From Pseudo-nitzschia pungens (taxonomy: Eukaryota > Bacillariophyta > Bacillariophyceae > Bacillariales > Bacillariaceae): DNA of 64,000 bases. The stretch lies in the NCBI GenBank assembly GCA_037355855.1, contig CM074760.1, positions 612,501 through 676,500 of the forward strand, in the 5' to 3' direction. Each line of letters begins with the position of its first letter. The stretch's first letter is position 1. The position numbers and the translations under genes were made by a program. Positions 42,926-54,067 of this stretch are shown here, piece after piece. A model generated the notes under the pieces. The model saw only the letters and a program-made list of their open reading frames with translations. It was not told where the DNA came from and searched no databases.

Positions 42926-44685
42926 TTCCGTAGTATTTGGTTCGAGGAATGTCCGACAAACAAATACTTGCTTCCGGTATGGTACAAGAAACTGCATACT
43001 AACCACCGAATCAATCGTTTCCGCCACTTCGAGAAATTTACACGTACTGCGTATGTGTTGGATCCAAGCAGCAAGGATCGGAGCCGGGGAGCTAGAAACT
43101 GGGTGCTTTTGTCGGGGCATCCCGCAAGCCGGAACGGAAACACCGCGGGGTAGGAGGCGATACAAGACGAGACGCGTGGAGGAAAGGACTCGCCGTTCTC
43201 GCCGAAAAAAGCCTTGTGTGTCAGTATAGTAAAGTACAAAACAGTCCAGTACGCAGATGCCGTCCATGCGGCGGCAGGGTCCCGTTTCTTTGGATGGGAT
43301 ATCGCGCATCCATGGTGCGGTAGTTTGTAAACCAATACAAGACGCAAATCAATCCCCCTGAATGCCAACTCTGGTTGGGCACGAGCAAGATACTCTGGGA
43401 TCTCCACGAATGACTTTCGAGGATAATGGAATGTTTGCCAAACACCAGCGTCGAATCGCTACCACCCGCCAAATATTCGGACAGCGCGACATAGGAAGCA
43501 GCCAATTCCTGGATCGGAATCAACACAAGCCAGTGTTGGCATTCGATTTTGTCCGACAAGAGGTGACGAACGCTGCCGTGTCATTCTTTTGGAGAAAGCA
43601 TTGAGGACGGAAGGGCACTATTCTGATGAAACGGCAGTCTCCATGCTGCGAATCTGAGGATTGCCCGGGTCGAGCAATCAGATTATGAGTCACGTTGAAA
43701 CTGCCGATAGCAGAAACAACCATCAATTGAACAACCTCTGCCAATTTTTTATGGATGAATATTTCATAGAACCGAAGCATTAGTAATACGAGGGGAAATT
43801 TGATTCGTTTTATGTGCACCTATCATGACGCTAGCATCATATTAAAATCTGGTTTCTCGCATAATTGACGCATATGAATATATGCTTTGTAGCTTGAGTG
43901 CGTTTGGAAAAGTTCACTTCATTTATACTAGATGATTACAATGGCAACGCTACTACTAGCGTAGTAGCTGCTCGGAAAATTAGAAGACGGTAATGGACAC
44001 TTATTAAAAATATGAAAAAATGTGGTGGAGTTGCAGCAATACTCCTCCTCTGGTAGTCCTCTCCAATCCACTTATGTACACGAACTGTTCTGTGACATTT
44101 TCACTGGAGCTATGGCGCTATAGTAGAGGAGAAGGGTGCTGAGAGGGATGCTGGGTCCAACAAGAATTGTAGTTGAGTTCTATACTGCCGGAGCTACATG
44201 TCCTAACTGCTAGCACCAGTTTGGAAGAGCATACTTTTAACACTGAAAAACAGGAAGTTGAAATTCGAAAATAATAGCTTGGATATTGCTCGTCAGCAAG
44301 AGAGATGGGAAGAACAGAAGCAATAATAATAGCAGCACACGAGGAGGTGCTGACACCACACAGTGGCGAGTCTACGGGAGATACAATTCGGACCCTATTG
44401 CATACGCTCAGATACTACATGGTACTCCCCTAGTAGAGATACAAAAGGATCAGTCGATACAGAGGGCATGATAGGTGTTGTAATTACTAGGTGACGCCAA
44501 AGAAGAAGGAATAAAAGAGTGATGAGCTGAGCTGAGCTGAGCTCAGCTCCGTATCGACGCACACAAACCAACATATCACAGTATCGAAACAGTTACAAAG
44601 AACAATAAGAGGATAGCAGCAGCAAGCAGAGAGTAGTAGCAGCGATGCAAACTACTACTAGTAGCTGTGAATTGGAAACAACGTA

Positions 44686-44900
44686 TGGGGGTTTCCCTAG
44701 GTTTGACGCGTGATTTGTGTGCTGCTGAAAAGGCATATCCCAGCGTAGCCACGATAAACGGAACAACATGGGGGAGTTGCAAGAAGCAGTGATGCTAACA
44801 GTAGTGGCAACAGCACTCGCAAATACGGAATGGGGTTTCGCTAGGTTTTACAAGTCATTTATGTATTGCGAAGCGATACCCTATCATCACTCCAGATAAA
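44686..44900 (+). repeat. Dispersed repeat family, two tandem copies
   Basis: Copies at 44686-44755 and 44831-44900. Both run GGGTTTC(C/G)CTAGGTTT, then a TGATTTGTG- or TCATTTATG-like core, then (G)ATA(T)CCC and a CGATAAAC or AGATAAAC end. Related copies are at 53.7 and 55.9 kb. Confidence 0.6.
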
Positions 44901-46423
44901 CAGTACGGGGGGGGGGAGCAGCAGAGCTGCGAACAGCAGCAGCGAGTCGACAGGGAGCAGATCTGTAAGAAAGAGCAACAGCGAGGATTTTAAAGGGGAC
45001 AGCAAACAAGCGTCAATCTACTACAGTGAACTGCAGCAACGATTCTACAGGGTGACAGCAAAGCGTCGATGTAAAGGGGACAGTGAACTGCAACAGCGAG
45101 TCCACAGGGAACAGCAAACAAGCGTCGATCTAACGGGTACAACAGGCGATACTCCGACAAGAAGAAATCAATTCATACTCGGGGAACGCAAGGCGATGCT
45201 CTGTAAAGCAAATCAATAGATAAGGGAATTGCAGGTACAATGAAACATGATCGATCTATACCAGTACTCAGGGAACACGAGGTACTACACCGATACTCCG
45301 ATAAAACGGCGAGGCAACAGCGATACTGCAAAAGAGTAGATCGACACTCATATAAAAAGAGATCTATCCACTAACTAGGCGACGAAATGCGATACTCTGT
45401 GAAGCATATCGATAGATGAGGGGACGCAAGGCGAGGAGGTAATTGATCCATATTCTCAATTTAGGGGACGCGATCCGATGCAAAGAAAGATTATTGATCG
45501 AAAGCTACGAAGAAGAAGCAAGCAAGTGACACTCATGAATACTTCGGCTTATGGAGCAATGTACGCGTCATCAAACATTTGAAAAGAATAATAGGAGAAT
45601 TACAGAATTTGGTATATGTGCTACGTGTAGCAAACGCACGTGTAGGTGTTCAATTCGAAGGCACGACGCACATGACGACTGCGCCTTGCCTAACGATTGC
45701 GACTGTTTGAATGTTCGACAGTTACTCACGTCCGGTGACGTTCAGTGTGAATTGATTGAATTTTGGATTTCACTATTGAAAATTGAATGAATGTCATCTC
45801 AAACGGAAGAGGAATCAAATCGCCAAATCGAAAGTGAACGATAGCAACGGGTCTTTCGCAATCGCTCTAGCTACCCGCAGTCTGACCGATTCACACCGAA
45901 CGCCCCGAAGGTTGAGTGCTCCTCGGAGGAGTTGAAGAAACGGCAGAACGAGAGGAAGATAGTGGAAAAACGCACGTGCCGAAATAAGAAAAAAGAGGAA
46001 AGCAATCTCGATGCCGCAGACGCAGACTTGCGAACTGCAAAGAATTCTAGTGAATCCAATTATTGTTGACAAGCCGGTCCCGCACCGCAGACCGTCGTTA
46101 TTCCGGGAACTGCAACTTTGCTTTCGTTCGCTAGCGCTACGACTGAGTAACGCGTGTAGCTACCTAGCTGATTTTGACCGGATTTCGGTGCTCAGCAGAT
46201 GCTGCCAGTGGATTGCGACTATTGCGTGGGAGAGAGAAAGAGAGAGAGAGAACTGGGTGGCGATGAAGGACCTACCGACCCTTTTTCTTTTTCCGAGGGA
46301 GCACGTCGGCCTTGTTGGCGGCTCTCACGATCGTTGCCACCTCAAAACCGTCATGGCCATCCCCCCACGGCGGTACCAGTGGTGAAGTTGTCCACACGCA
46401 GGATCGTCCATTATGATGCGTGA

Positions 46424-46700
46424 GATGAGCTGAGCTGAGCTGAGCTGAGCTGAGCTGAGCTGAGCTGAGCTGAGCTGAGCTGAGCTGAGCTGAGCTGAGC
46501 TGAGCTGAGCTGAGATGAGACGAGAATCAATCCATCGGACAATTAGCGAGGCCTGCGCAGAGAGGCATCGCATCGCATCGCATTGAAAGCCAAGCCAAGC
46601 CAAGCCAAGCCAAGACGAGACGAGACGAGACGAGACGAGCATAGCGAAGATCAACTCCGAGCTGTCGCATCGCTTCGCTTCGCTTCGCTTCCCTTCGCAT
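46424..46700. repeat. Cluster of different pentanucleotide microsatellites
   Basis: About 17 units of TGAGC (46428-46515), then CATCG (46566-46582), CCAAG (46590-46612), GACGA (46613-46639) and GCTTC (46671-46694). All have a 5-base period. A shorter TGAGC run is at 44521-44545. Confidence 0.92.
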
Positions 46701-46721
46701 CGTGCGTGGGTGCGTGGGTGG

Positions 46722-48295
46722 TTAGTCATCCCCGCTCTGCGTTCCGTGCTTACGGACGATCGCATAGACGGTATCCCCGTGCCGGATTCCGTAATCGTCC
46801 AGAAATAGGTGGTAGCTGAGAACCTCGTTGGTGACGCCTTCGTTGGTGCCGTTTCGATTGCCATTGTCGTTGCCACTGTCGTTGCCATTGCCATTGCCAT
46901 TGTCGTTGCCATTGTCGTTGCCATTGTCGTTGTCATTGTCGTTGTCGTGGCCATTTCCGTTGTCATTATTGTTGCCGTTGTCGTTGCCATTGTCGTTGCC
47001 GTCGTCATTGCCATTGTCATTGCCGTTGTCGTTGTCATCGTCGCTTCCTCGAACGACAACGAGTTCCCATCCCACCGAGAGGCCGTCCCGGTCACTCATT
47101 CGGTCCTCCAGTCCCCAGGCAGCTCCGTGATCCGCTTCGAGCTGGCGTTTCAGGTCCGAGACGCTGTCCTCGGGGTGGGCGCGGACCAGGAGGCCGGGGT
47201 TGCGGTTGCGGACCGGGACCAGTGCGGTCCCCCCTCCTCCCTGGTGGTGGTTGCCGGGAGTTCCAACGTTGCCGTTGCCGTTGCCATGATTCGGATCGTC
47301 ATCGTAATTCGGATCGGCATCGTATCGCCGTCATCGTCGCAATCGCAATCCCAATCGGTATCCTCGCGGTGTTCCCCCAAAGCATCCTCAAAATCCATGG
47401 TCAGATCGTAAACCTCGTGGAACCGATCCATGCGCAGCTCGTCGAGGGAATACAGATCGCAGGCCAGGGCCACGACGTTGGAATGCCCGACCTTGAAGCG
47501 GTCCGCAAAGGCGTCGCCGTTCTTCCCGTCGTTCCGCAGGATCCGGTAGGCCTCGACCAGCTCGGCCATGAGAGCCTCGGACTCCCTCTTGGTCCTGCCG
47601 TTTTTTTGTTCCCCACCGTTTCGGGGATGGTTGAGGTCCGGGTGGTACTCCTTCGCCAGGCGGCGAAAGGCGGTCCGGATCTCGCCCTTGGTGACGACGC
47701 CCTTGCGGCTTCCGGTCAATCCCAGGACGGCGTACGGGGATCGCTTCGGGGTGTGCGACAAAAAGCGCGGCGATTGGGAGTTCCAATGGGAATGGGAATG
47801 GGAATGGAAAATCCAATGGGAATTCGAATTGGAAATCCAATGGGAATGCCGATTCCGATTTCCATCGAGGGTGATGGTCGAAACCGAGCGGATGTCGTTC
47901 GTGACGCCGACGCCGCGGGAGAAAGCGGATCGACCAAAGCGGAGAGTCGGTGGAGGAGAAGAAGAAGAAGAACGAGGAGGAGCCTTGTGCGATTGTGCGA
48001 GTGAAAGCAATCGATGATGCTTCTGCCGCTGCCGCTTGCCCGAGAAAACATCGGTTCGGTTTGCTGTCCGAGCGATGGTACTCGTAGAGCAACGAGAATC
48101 CTTTTGTGGGTGTGTTTGTTGTTGTTGTTGTTGTTGTTGCACGGGAGAAAGAAGCCCTGCCGTCGATGCTGTCGATGCTGTCGATGCTAGTGCTGCCGAC
48201 GAGCGGGAGGATGATGCAAGGGACGCGGCCGAAGTCGAGACCGAGACCGAGACCGATGACGGTCCCGGTCGAATCATTCGCAATCGAGGAATCAT
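46722..48295 (-). CDS. DnaJ-domain protein with C-terminal ubiquitin-like domain, one apparent frameshift
   Basis: ATG 48295. Residues 1-170 are a Ser/Ala/Gln-rich leader with early basic residues (MIPRLRMIRPGPSS), possibly a mitochondrial presequence, and a His/Ser/Asn repeat. The J domain starts at SPYAVLGLTGSRKG and contains AFRRLAKEYHPDLNHP with the HPD triplet at 47636-47644, so it should stimulate an Hsp70. After an Asp-rich linker the frame changes near 47318-47326, where one base seems missing. In the new frame the protein reads GLLVRAHPEDSVSDLKRQLE, then an insertion of about 45 residues of Asn/Asp/Gly repeats, then LFLDDYGIRHGDTVYAIVRK. The flanks resemble the first and last strands of a ubiquitin-like fold. 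Corrected length is 524 residues. The combination suggests a co-chaperone with a link to protein degradation, which is inference. Confidence 0.68.
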
Positions 48296-49402
48296 CAAAT
48301 AGGTTCGGGCGGGCGGGTGGTATCGTATTCGGTGTTCTGTGTTCTGTGTTCTGTGTTCTGTGTTTTGTGGGCAGCCTTGCGGAGGCTAGAGGCTAGGGAA
48401 GGAAGATGGAAAGGATACTTGTACAAGAACAAGAGAGTGTGAAGAGTGAAGAGTGTTCAATACAGTGAACAGTGAACAGTGAAGAGTCCTCAAACGGTTG
48501 AGTATCGTGAATGAGAATCGAATCACGGATGGTTTCGCGGCATCGGCATGTCGCTTGTCAGTGATGTTGCAGGAAAACCGGAGGGTTCTCGGTTCGATGC
48601 GGTTCAATCAATCAATCAATCAATCAACAAAACGTTTCAGAGAGATCTTAGGATTTACGGTACTGTCGAATGGTGACAGCTATGGACTGCGCTAGTATGG
48701 AGGAGCAAGCGGTGCGGATTGGGGACAAGTGGTAACTCGTACTTGTACTGTATGTCCTATATTACACAATTCATTGATTGATATCTATGCAGCATCACGA
48801 TGACGGTTTTGCGCCCCTCTCGACTCTCTTTGAAATTCGATTTGGTGCCGCTGCTGGCAAGAACCGAGAACTACTAACAAACTACACGTATTCATACCTA
48901 GAAAAAAAAAAAGACAGCTATTGCCTATATCCAATACCGAGTAGATGCCCCAGGCTTCATCGTCTCGGGAACGCACCTCTCGATGCCAATGGCGCTGGTG
49001 GTGGGTTTCGGCGTTCTTGATTTGCATTCACATAGGATGCCTGTTCTTCTACCGACCGGTCCATTTCCTTCCGCGGACTTCTTGTCGGTGGAATCGAGAT
49101 GAGCCAGCATGCGCTCCGCCCGAACGGGTCTATCTTTCTCCATCGGTGGATCGTCCTTCTCCGGCGCCTTGCAACCCGCAATCCATCGTCCACGCATGCA
49201 TTGCGGCATGCGGCTCGTTTTTGTTTCGTTCTTATTGTTCGGAGGGCACAGGAGTTCCTTTGAGCGAGTCGAGTCATCCACTCGTTGGCTTGCCGAGCTC
49301 GCAACGAGGGAGGTGGTGCGCGCGGGAAACATTCATCCAAGCAGCACTCCCACAATCGCCTCGCCTCGCCTCGACCCGGTTTGGTTCGGCCCGGCCGTTT
49401 GG
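48296..49402. other. Intergenic region
   Basis: Holds GTTCTGT repeats (48335-48366), AGTGAACAGT repeats (48465-48490) and (AATC)n at 48603-48628. Open frames near 48950-49400 lack recognisable content. Confidence 0.4.
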
Positions 49403-50355
49403 TTAGCGTCTCTCGGACTGCTGCTGCTGCTGCTGCTGCTGCTTTTGCTTCTGCCGGCGGCGCGAGGCGCGCCTTCCGCAGAAGAAATCCCACAGCTCGT
49501 CGTCCACCGGATCGATGTGAAACAGCACCGAGTAGGCCCCGATGCTCAGGGCCGTTCCGAACACGGCCACCCATTCCAGGACCGGCTGGGTCCCGTCGTC
49601 GGAGGACAACCCGTCGTTCCAGATGGGCAGGACAAAGAGGATCGAACAGATCGCGATCCCCACCGCCAGGACCGCAAAGAACCCCTGGACGAACGCCGGA
49701 TAGTGCTTCCGACCCTGTTTCCACAGCAAAAACGCGTGGAGGACCACGTAGATCGAGGCCCCCGCGAAAAAGAACAGCGCCCCGTAAAAGTGGGCGAACA
49801 CGGCCCAGGAGGGCTCTTCCTGGTCCACCTTGAAGGAGACCGCCACCAGGAGGCCCGCGTAGCACAGAATGTTCACGAAGGACCCGAGGTAATTGACGAC
49901 CCGCAGAACGATCGAAGACTCGTTCCGCCTGTGGTAGACCTCGATCTGGATGTTCCGAGCCACGGTGACAAAGGAATTCAGCACGGCGGCGATCGATGCC
50001 AGGGCGACGACCACCGGATAGGGTTCGTACCGACTCATCACGTAGGAAATCGTGTCCTCGCGGATGGTGCCGTAGTACACACCGGCAACGTCAGCGGAGG
50101 TCCTCGTCCCCGTAGAAATCGTTCCCCCGGATCTCGGTCCGGTCGTAGACCAGGAGGACCGCCAAAAAGGCCACTGGTGGAAACCATGGCCAGAACGGGC
50201 ATCGACAGAATCAGCAGGTGGCCCCCGCATCCGACCCCGGGTCCCCGTCCGCTGAGGTTGTCGGCGAGCAGGCCGATCGTTTTGGAGGACCCTGCCGCAT
50301 CGTCGCTCTCCCGGTTCCGTGCGCTCTGGCGCTGCCCGAAAATCGTGCGACCCAT
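49403..50355 (-). CDS. DRAM/FRAG1/Sfk1-type multi-pass membrane protein, two apparent frameshifts
   Basis: Start 50355 is the first ATG in the frame that carries the N-terminal part. The frame is open further upstream to about 50514 without an ATG, so a 5' exon or another error is possible. Six membrane segments are expected: near HLLILSMPVLAMV-FLAVLL, PVVVALASIAAVLNSFVTVA, YLGSFVNILCYAGLLVAVSF, FYGALFFFAGASIYVVLHAF, FFAVLAVGIAICSILFVLP, and the end VLEWVAVFGTALSIGAYSVL. The order, the charged loop after helix 2 (RNIQIEVYHRR) and the final EWVAVFG segment match the DRAM/FRAG1/Sfk1 family. Members act at the lysosome or in membrane lipid organisation and GPI-anchor remodelling. Extra bases near 50175-50182 and 50096-50100 move the frame twice. 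Correction gives 316 residues. The C-terminal Gln/Arg tail derives from a CTG run. Confidence 0.65.
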
Positions 50356-51289
50356 GCTGCTCGTGAAAATAGTAAACGGGCGGATGGAGATTCCTCGGTC
50401 CTGGTAGGAAATCCCGATGCGGTAGTGCGAGTGCGAGTGCGAGTGCGTGTTCGGAGTTGCGAGCAGCAAAAGGAATGCAGAAAAAATTAAAATGACAACG
50501 AAGAAATCTGTCAACTGTCAACTGTGATGCAAACGCAACGCAAACGCAAAAGCAAACGCAAACGCGGAACTCAATGCCCGCCGAGAGTGGTGTTGGAAGG
50601 ATCACGTTGTGGATGGTAATGCGGTAAGGTTAGGACAAAGCTACGAGTCGTGTTGGAGTTTAACTTCCATACAAAAGGATTTAGAGATCGAGATTCCCGC
50701 GTTCTCAAAATTGTTTCATGTGCGAGAACAACGTTGAACATTCGAAGTGCGTCCTATTACGCAGTGAGATATCGGCGAAAAAAGTGACTATCCCCCAAAC
50801 AACAATAATATCTTTGCGTTGGGTCCGTTGGGATGGATTGTTGGTCATGTTGGAACGTTCTCGTCACCTTGGGCCCATGAGACTACGTAAGCTCTTACTT
50901 ATTGATCGATCACACTTTTTTCGTCAAAGATGTCGGGCGCGTGAGCGGAGTAAAGGTTGGAACTTACGGTTCCAGAAAACATTACCTCTTATTAGTACGA
51001 GTAAGGCTTACAAGTACGGTAAGGATTACGAACAACAACGACAATACGTTGTCCGAGAACGAGTAAGGTTACGAGTAAACCTTACTTGCACCTCTAACTT
51101 GAAGGTGGACGAGTGCACGTACCTACATACCTACCGGCGGAGAACTTTCCAACAACGGAAACTGTGCATTTGGATTACTATGTTGTAGGAACGTGAAATA
51201 ATTGTTACGAAGTAACCTTACGTACTCGTAGTCATTCCAAGTCCGTAGTAGGACCAGACTGTGCAGTATGTTCATCATCAATCAAAATC
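50356..51289. other. Divergent intergenic region
   Basis: Probable 5' part of the DRAM-like gene at 50356-50605, with CGAACG/GCAAACGC repeats, followed by a flank with two exact decamers. No further gene seen. Confidence 0.4.
51063..51221. promoter_or_regulatory. Two GTAAGGTTAC/GTAACCTTAC decamers
   Basis: Exact copies at 51063-51072 (forward) and 51212-51221 (reverse). GTAAGG(C/A)TTAC near-copies lie at 51001-51010 and 51020-51029. Between the DRAM-like gene and the DUF4116 relic. Confidence 0.4.
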
Positions 51290-52160
51290 AAATACGGAGG
51301 CCAGAATGGGGGTTGTGGGTTGAGTAATGAAGACGAAGCAGTCTGCAGAAACTGGATGCTGCAGCAGTTTCTCGGTTCCAGAGGAGGTCATGGATGAAGA
51401 GTCGCAGATGAAGGCTTTGGGGCCGACAGAAACTTCATCTCGACCGCAGCAGTGACTAAGTATGGATGGGCCTGGAAATTTCATCCAAAACCTGAAGTGC
51501 CGACAGAGAAGTGGTTACAGCCGAAGCGACTAATGCTGGACAGGCCTTGGAATACGCGTCGTCTGCCTCCTTCGGGGCCGACAGAGACTTCATCTCGACT
51601 GCCTGTGAATGATTATGGATGGGCCTTGCAATACGCAGACGAAGTTTCGAGGGCCGATAGAGACGTGCTGATGACTTCAGTGCATAATGATGGATTTTCT
51701 TTGGAACGTGCCGACGAACCCTTGAGGACCGAGACAGACGTTGTCGTAGTAGCTGCAGCGAATACGAATGGATTGGCCTTGGACATGCTACCGAAGCCTG
51801 GAGGGCCTAGCGCAGAAACTTTGTCATGGCCGGGCGCAGTGAAGAGTGTTGGATGGGCCTTGCTTGCAATATGCGTCTGAAGTAGCGAGGAACCGACAGC
51901 GAAGTGGTTGCGGCCGCAGTGAAGAGTGATGAAGAGTCCTTGGAACATGCATCCGAAGTCTTGAGAGCCGACAAAGGCGTTGTCATGGATTCAGTGAATA
52001 ATCATGGAATTGCCTTGGATTATATGTCCGAAGCCTTGAGCCGACAGAGACTTAGTCATGGCTGCAATGATGAATGGTGATGAAAGTTCCTTGCTAGTAT
52101 ATGTGTCCAAGGAATCGAGGGCCGACAAAGAAGTGGCATCGGTTGCGAGCAAGAACTCAA
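51290..52160 (+). pseudogene. Decayed DUF4116-repeat gene
   Basis: DUF4116 repeats follow a pattern of D(R/K)EVVLAAVxxxGxALxYAS. Here it recurs about eight times in drifting frames. The longest open piece, 51452-51880, contains PVNDYGWALQYADEVSRADR, SVHNDGFSLERADEPLR and TETDVVVVAAANTNGLALDM. Further units at 51905-51980 read EVVAAAVKSDEESLEHASEV and, at 51975-52040, VVMDSVNNHGIALDYMSEAL. At least three frame changes and stops break the array, and no start or signal is seen. DUF4116 proteins are common in protists and some giant viruses; their function is unknown. Unlike the single-base shifts in the conserved genes, this one has diffuse damage, so it is a genuine relic. Confidence 0.75.
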
Positions 52161-53680
52161 GAGTAAAAAAAAGCCAAACGACGAAAAGGCCCTGACAACT
52201 TCATTCAACCTGGAGAAGAAGGGCCACTGAGAAGCGGCCATGGGGATGCCATCGGATAAAATCTGCATGCCTTGCAAAAAAACTAATTATTATAGGACTC
52301 GTCATATACACACGTACTGTAACTCGTCATAACTTTGTTTTCACGCAGTACATCGTGCTTTGGAAATTCTCAGCATTTCGCTTCTTCGTACTGTACTGTA
52401 ATGTCGATGTCACCATGGTCGGTCCTTGTATCTAGGAGGTCTTTTCTTTCGCTTCTTCTTTTGTCGACGCGTTCAATACGCTAATGGGGGGCACGTCGCA
52501 GTTCTGACTAATGTGTCTGTCCTTGCAGCGAAAGAGCAGTTGCAGCGAAAGCGCAGTAGCAGCAACAAGAGGCCAACATCGATGCCCTGACAGGAGAGAA
52601 GCCTACAGCAGCCTAAAAGGATTGGTTGGAGCAAGGGGACAAGACTGGAGCCAGGGGACAAGCGCAACGCGTTGAACTGAAGATGATCCAATGTAAGGAG
52701 CAACGTACGGAGCAATGTACAGAGCTTGCGACCTACATTGATAAACCATCACGGTATAGTAGATACAAGGAACAATGATACGAAATATGACCTCAGGCAT
52801 GTGCGCCTAGTACACAGAAGAGCTGTGTAAAGCATGAGCAGCAAGCTACAAGCACATGATGGATTGCAGCAATCAGCAGCAGCAAGAAGCTTGAGTCGCA
52901 AGACTGATCATTGATGGACTGATCATTGATGGACCTGTATTACGGGACGCCCATCTGCCGCGATTGCAGGAAGCAACCAAACCGAAGCTCGAAGACTACG
53001 AACAATAGACACGAAAAAGCTACTAGAAGTGTCAACATATGCGTGTAACGTCTGCTCTTTGCTTCGACGGCTTGGGCGTATAAGTCCTCGATGCCAAAGG
53101 CGCGGCTTAACTGAGGTCGCCTGTGACAGGGACAACATGTCCCCGTAACCAGGTCATCATCTCGTCTTGTTCTGCTTGGTCACAGTGGCGGACGCGGCTC
53201 CGTACCTGCAGGCACAATCCTTGCAAGGCTCGGAGAACATCTACTTTGTCCCCGCGAGTCTTCAAGGGATTGCCTGAGAGCTCATATGCGGAACTCTGTT
53301 ACAGCACTCGTCATATGACAGCTTGGAACAGTACAGTCTGGATACTCGTGGTTGTCCACAGTCTTTTGGGGCGATTGGTAGCTACATTCATAGAGACGCC
53401 AAGAGCGCCGAAATAGTTGAGAGATATTGTCGTCGCCGATTAGTACGGTAACCAACTTTGTTTGACAGGAGAGGTGTAGGGAGATTCCATATAGTATTGT
53501 TGTTACAAGTTGGTCGAAATTTAGTCAAGAGGGCTTGAAAATGTGAGCTTTGCAGTTGATTATTTCGCAGCGTCGTCTTGCTTTGCTTGAGTATTGACCA
53601 ACGAAAATTATTGATACTCCCCCTTTTTCTACGTCCTGCGTCGACGATGGCTCAAGACGCAGCAAACAGTGATAACAACA
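52161..53680. other. Gene-poor tract
   Basis: No intact gene. A minus-strand open stretch at about 53120-53310 (YELSGNPLKTRGDKVDVLRA, then QDEMMTWLRGHVVPVTGD) is coding-like but short and unrecognised. It may be a fragment of an old gene or element. Confidence 0.35.
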
Positions 53681-53860
53681 GGTTTCGCTGGGTTCGACGG
53701 GTGGTTTACGTACTAAGAAGTGATACCCCAGCAGGATTAGGGAGTAATTAGCATTAGGAACCAGCAGAACAGCAGCGACGGCATTAGCACTCGGCATTTG
53801 GGTTGCGCTTGGTCAAACACGCGATTATTGTACCTGAGAAGAAGACCCCAACACGATCAA
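53681..53860 (+). repeat. Dispersed repeat family, two tandem copies
   Basis: Copies at 53681-53745 (GGTTTCGCTGGGTTCGAC, then GTGGTTTACGTAC, GATACCCCAGCA) and 53797-53860 (GGGTTGCGCTTGGTCAAAC, then GCGATTATTGTACC, AGACCCCAAC). They directly adjoin the broken end of the glutaminyl cyclase gene. Confidence 0.65.
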
Positions 53861-54067
53861 GAACAAAAGAAGGGGTAGAGCAGTGCCGCAAGCAGTGTTA
53901 GAGGGGAGCAGTAGCAAGCGACAAACAACGCATAGGGTGTCCGCTGGTGGTCTGGATTGCAAAGTCCCCGACGCGAGAAAACTTCCACGATGGAACTGGA
54001 TCCTCGTCTCCGGCCGCATATCCCGGTGGGTTGGAGTTTTAATCGGAATCGGAATCGGAATCGACAC

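Larger units (their letters stand above)
42674..46721. other. 4-kb gene-poor, repeat-rich tract
   Basis: Convergent gap between sirtuin and DnaJ genes. In order it holds a perfect 21-bp inverted repeat (42851-42925), a stretch with overlapping open frames at 42890-43600 but no recognised protein, CTAGTA-type blocks near 43930-43965 and 44640-44665, and two copies of a dispersed repeat (44686-44900). Next comes a tract of AGCAACAGCGAGTC-like diverged short repeats (44920-45310), then four pentanucleotide microsatellites at 46424-46700. No intact gene seen and no GTAAGGTTAC copy. Confidence 0.55.

Noticed and set aside
42886..43600. Possible transposase remnant with overlapping open frames
   Set aside because: I compared it with piggyBac-type motifs in both directions and found no catalytic residues or conserved blocks.
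46809..47411. Plus-strand Val/Ile/Ala-rich frame resembling a membrane protein
   Set aside because: It is the complement of the Asn/Asp/Gly repeat in the DnaJ gene; the apparent hydrophobic helices come from repeat DNA.
49109..50407. Plus-strand open frame of 432 codons
   Set aside because: Antisense of the DRAM-like membrane protein; composition is His/Arg/Gly/Asp-rich with no domain.
53123..53416. Open frames on both strands near 53.1-53.4 kb
   Set aside because: Short and without a start context. A weak SAP-like reading on the minus strand is too poor to call.
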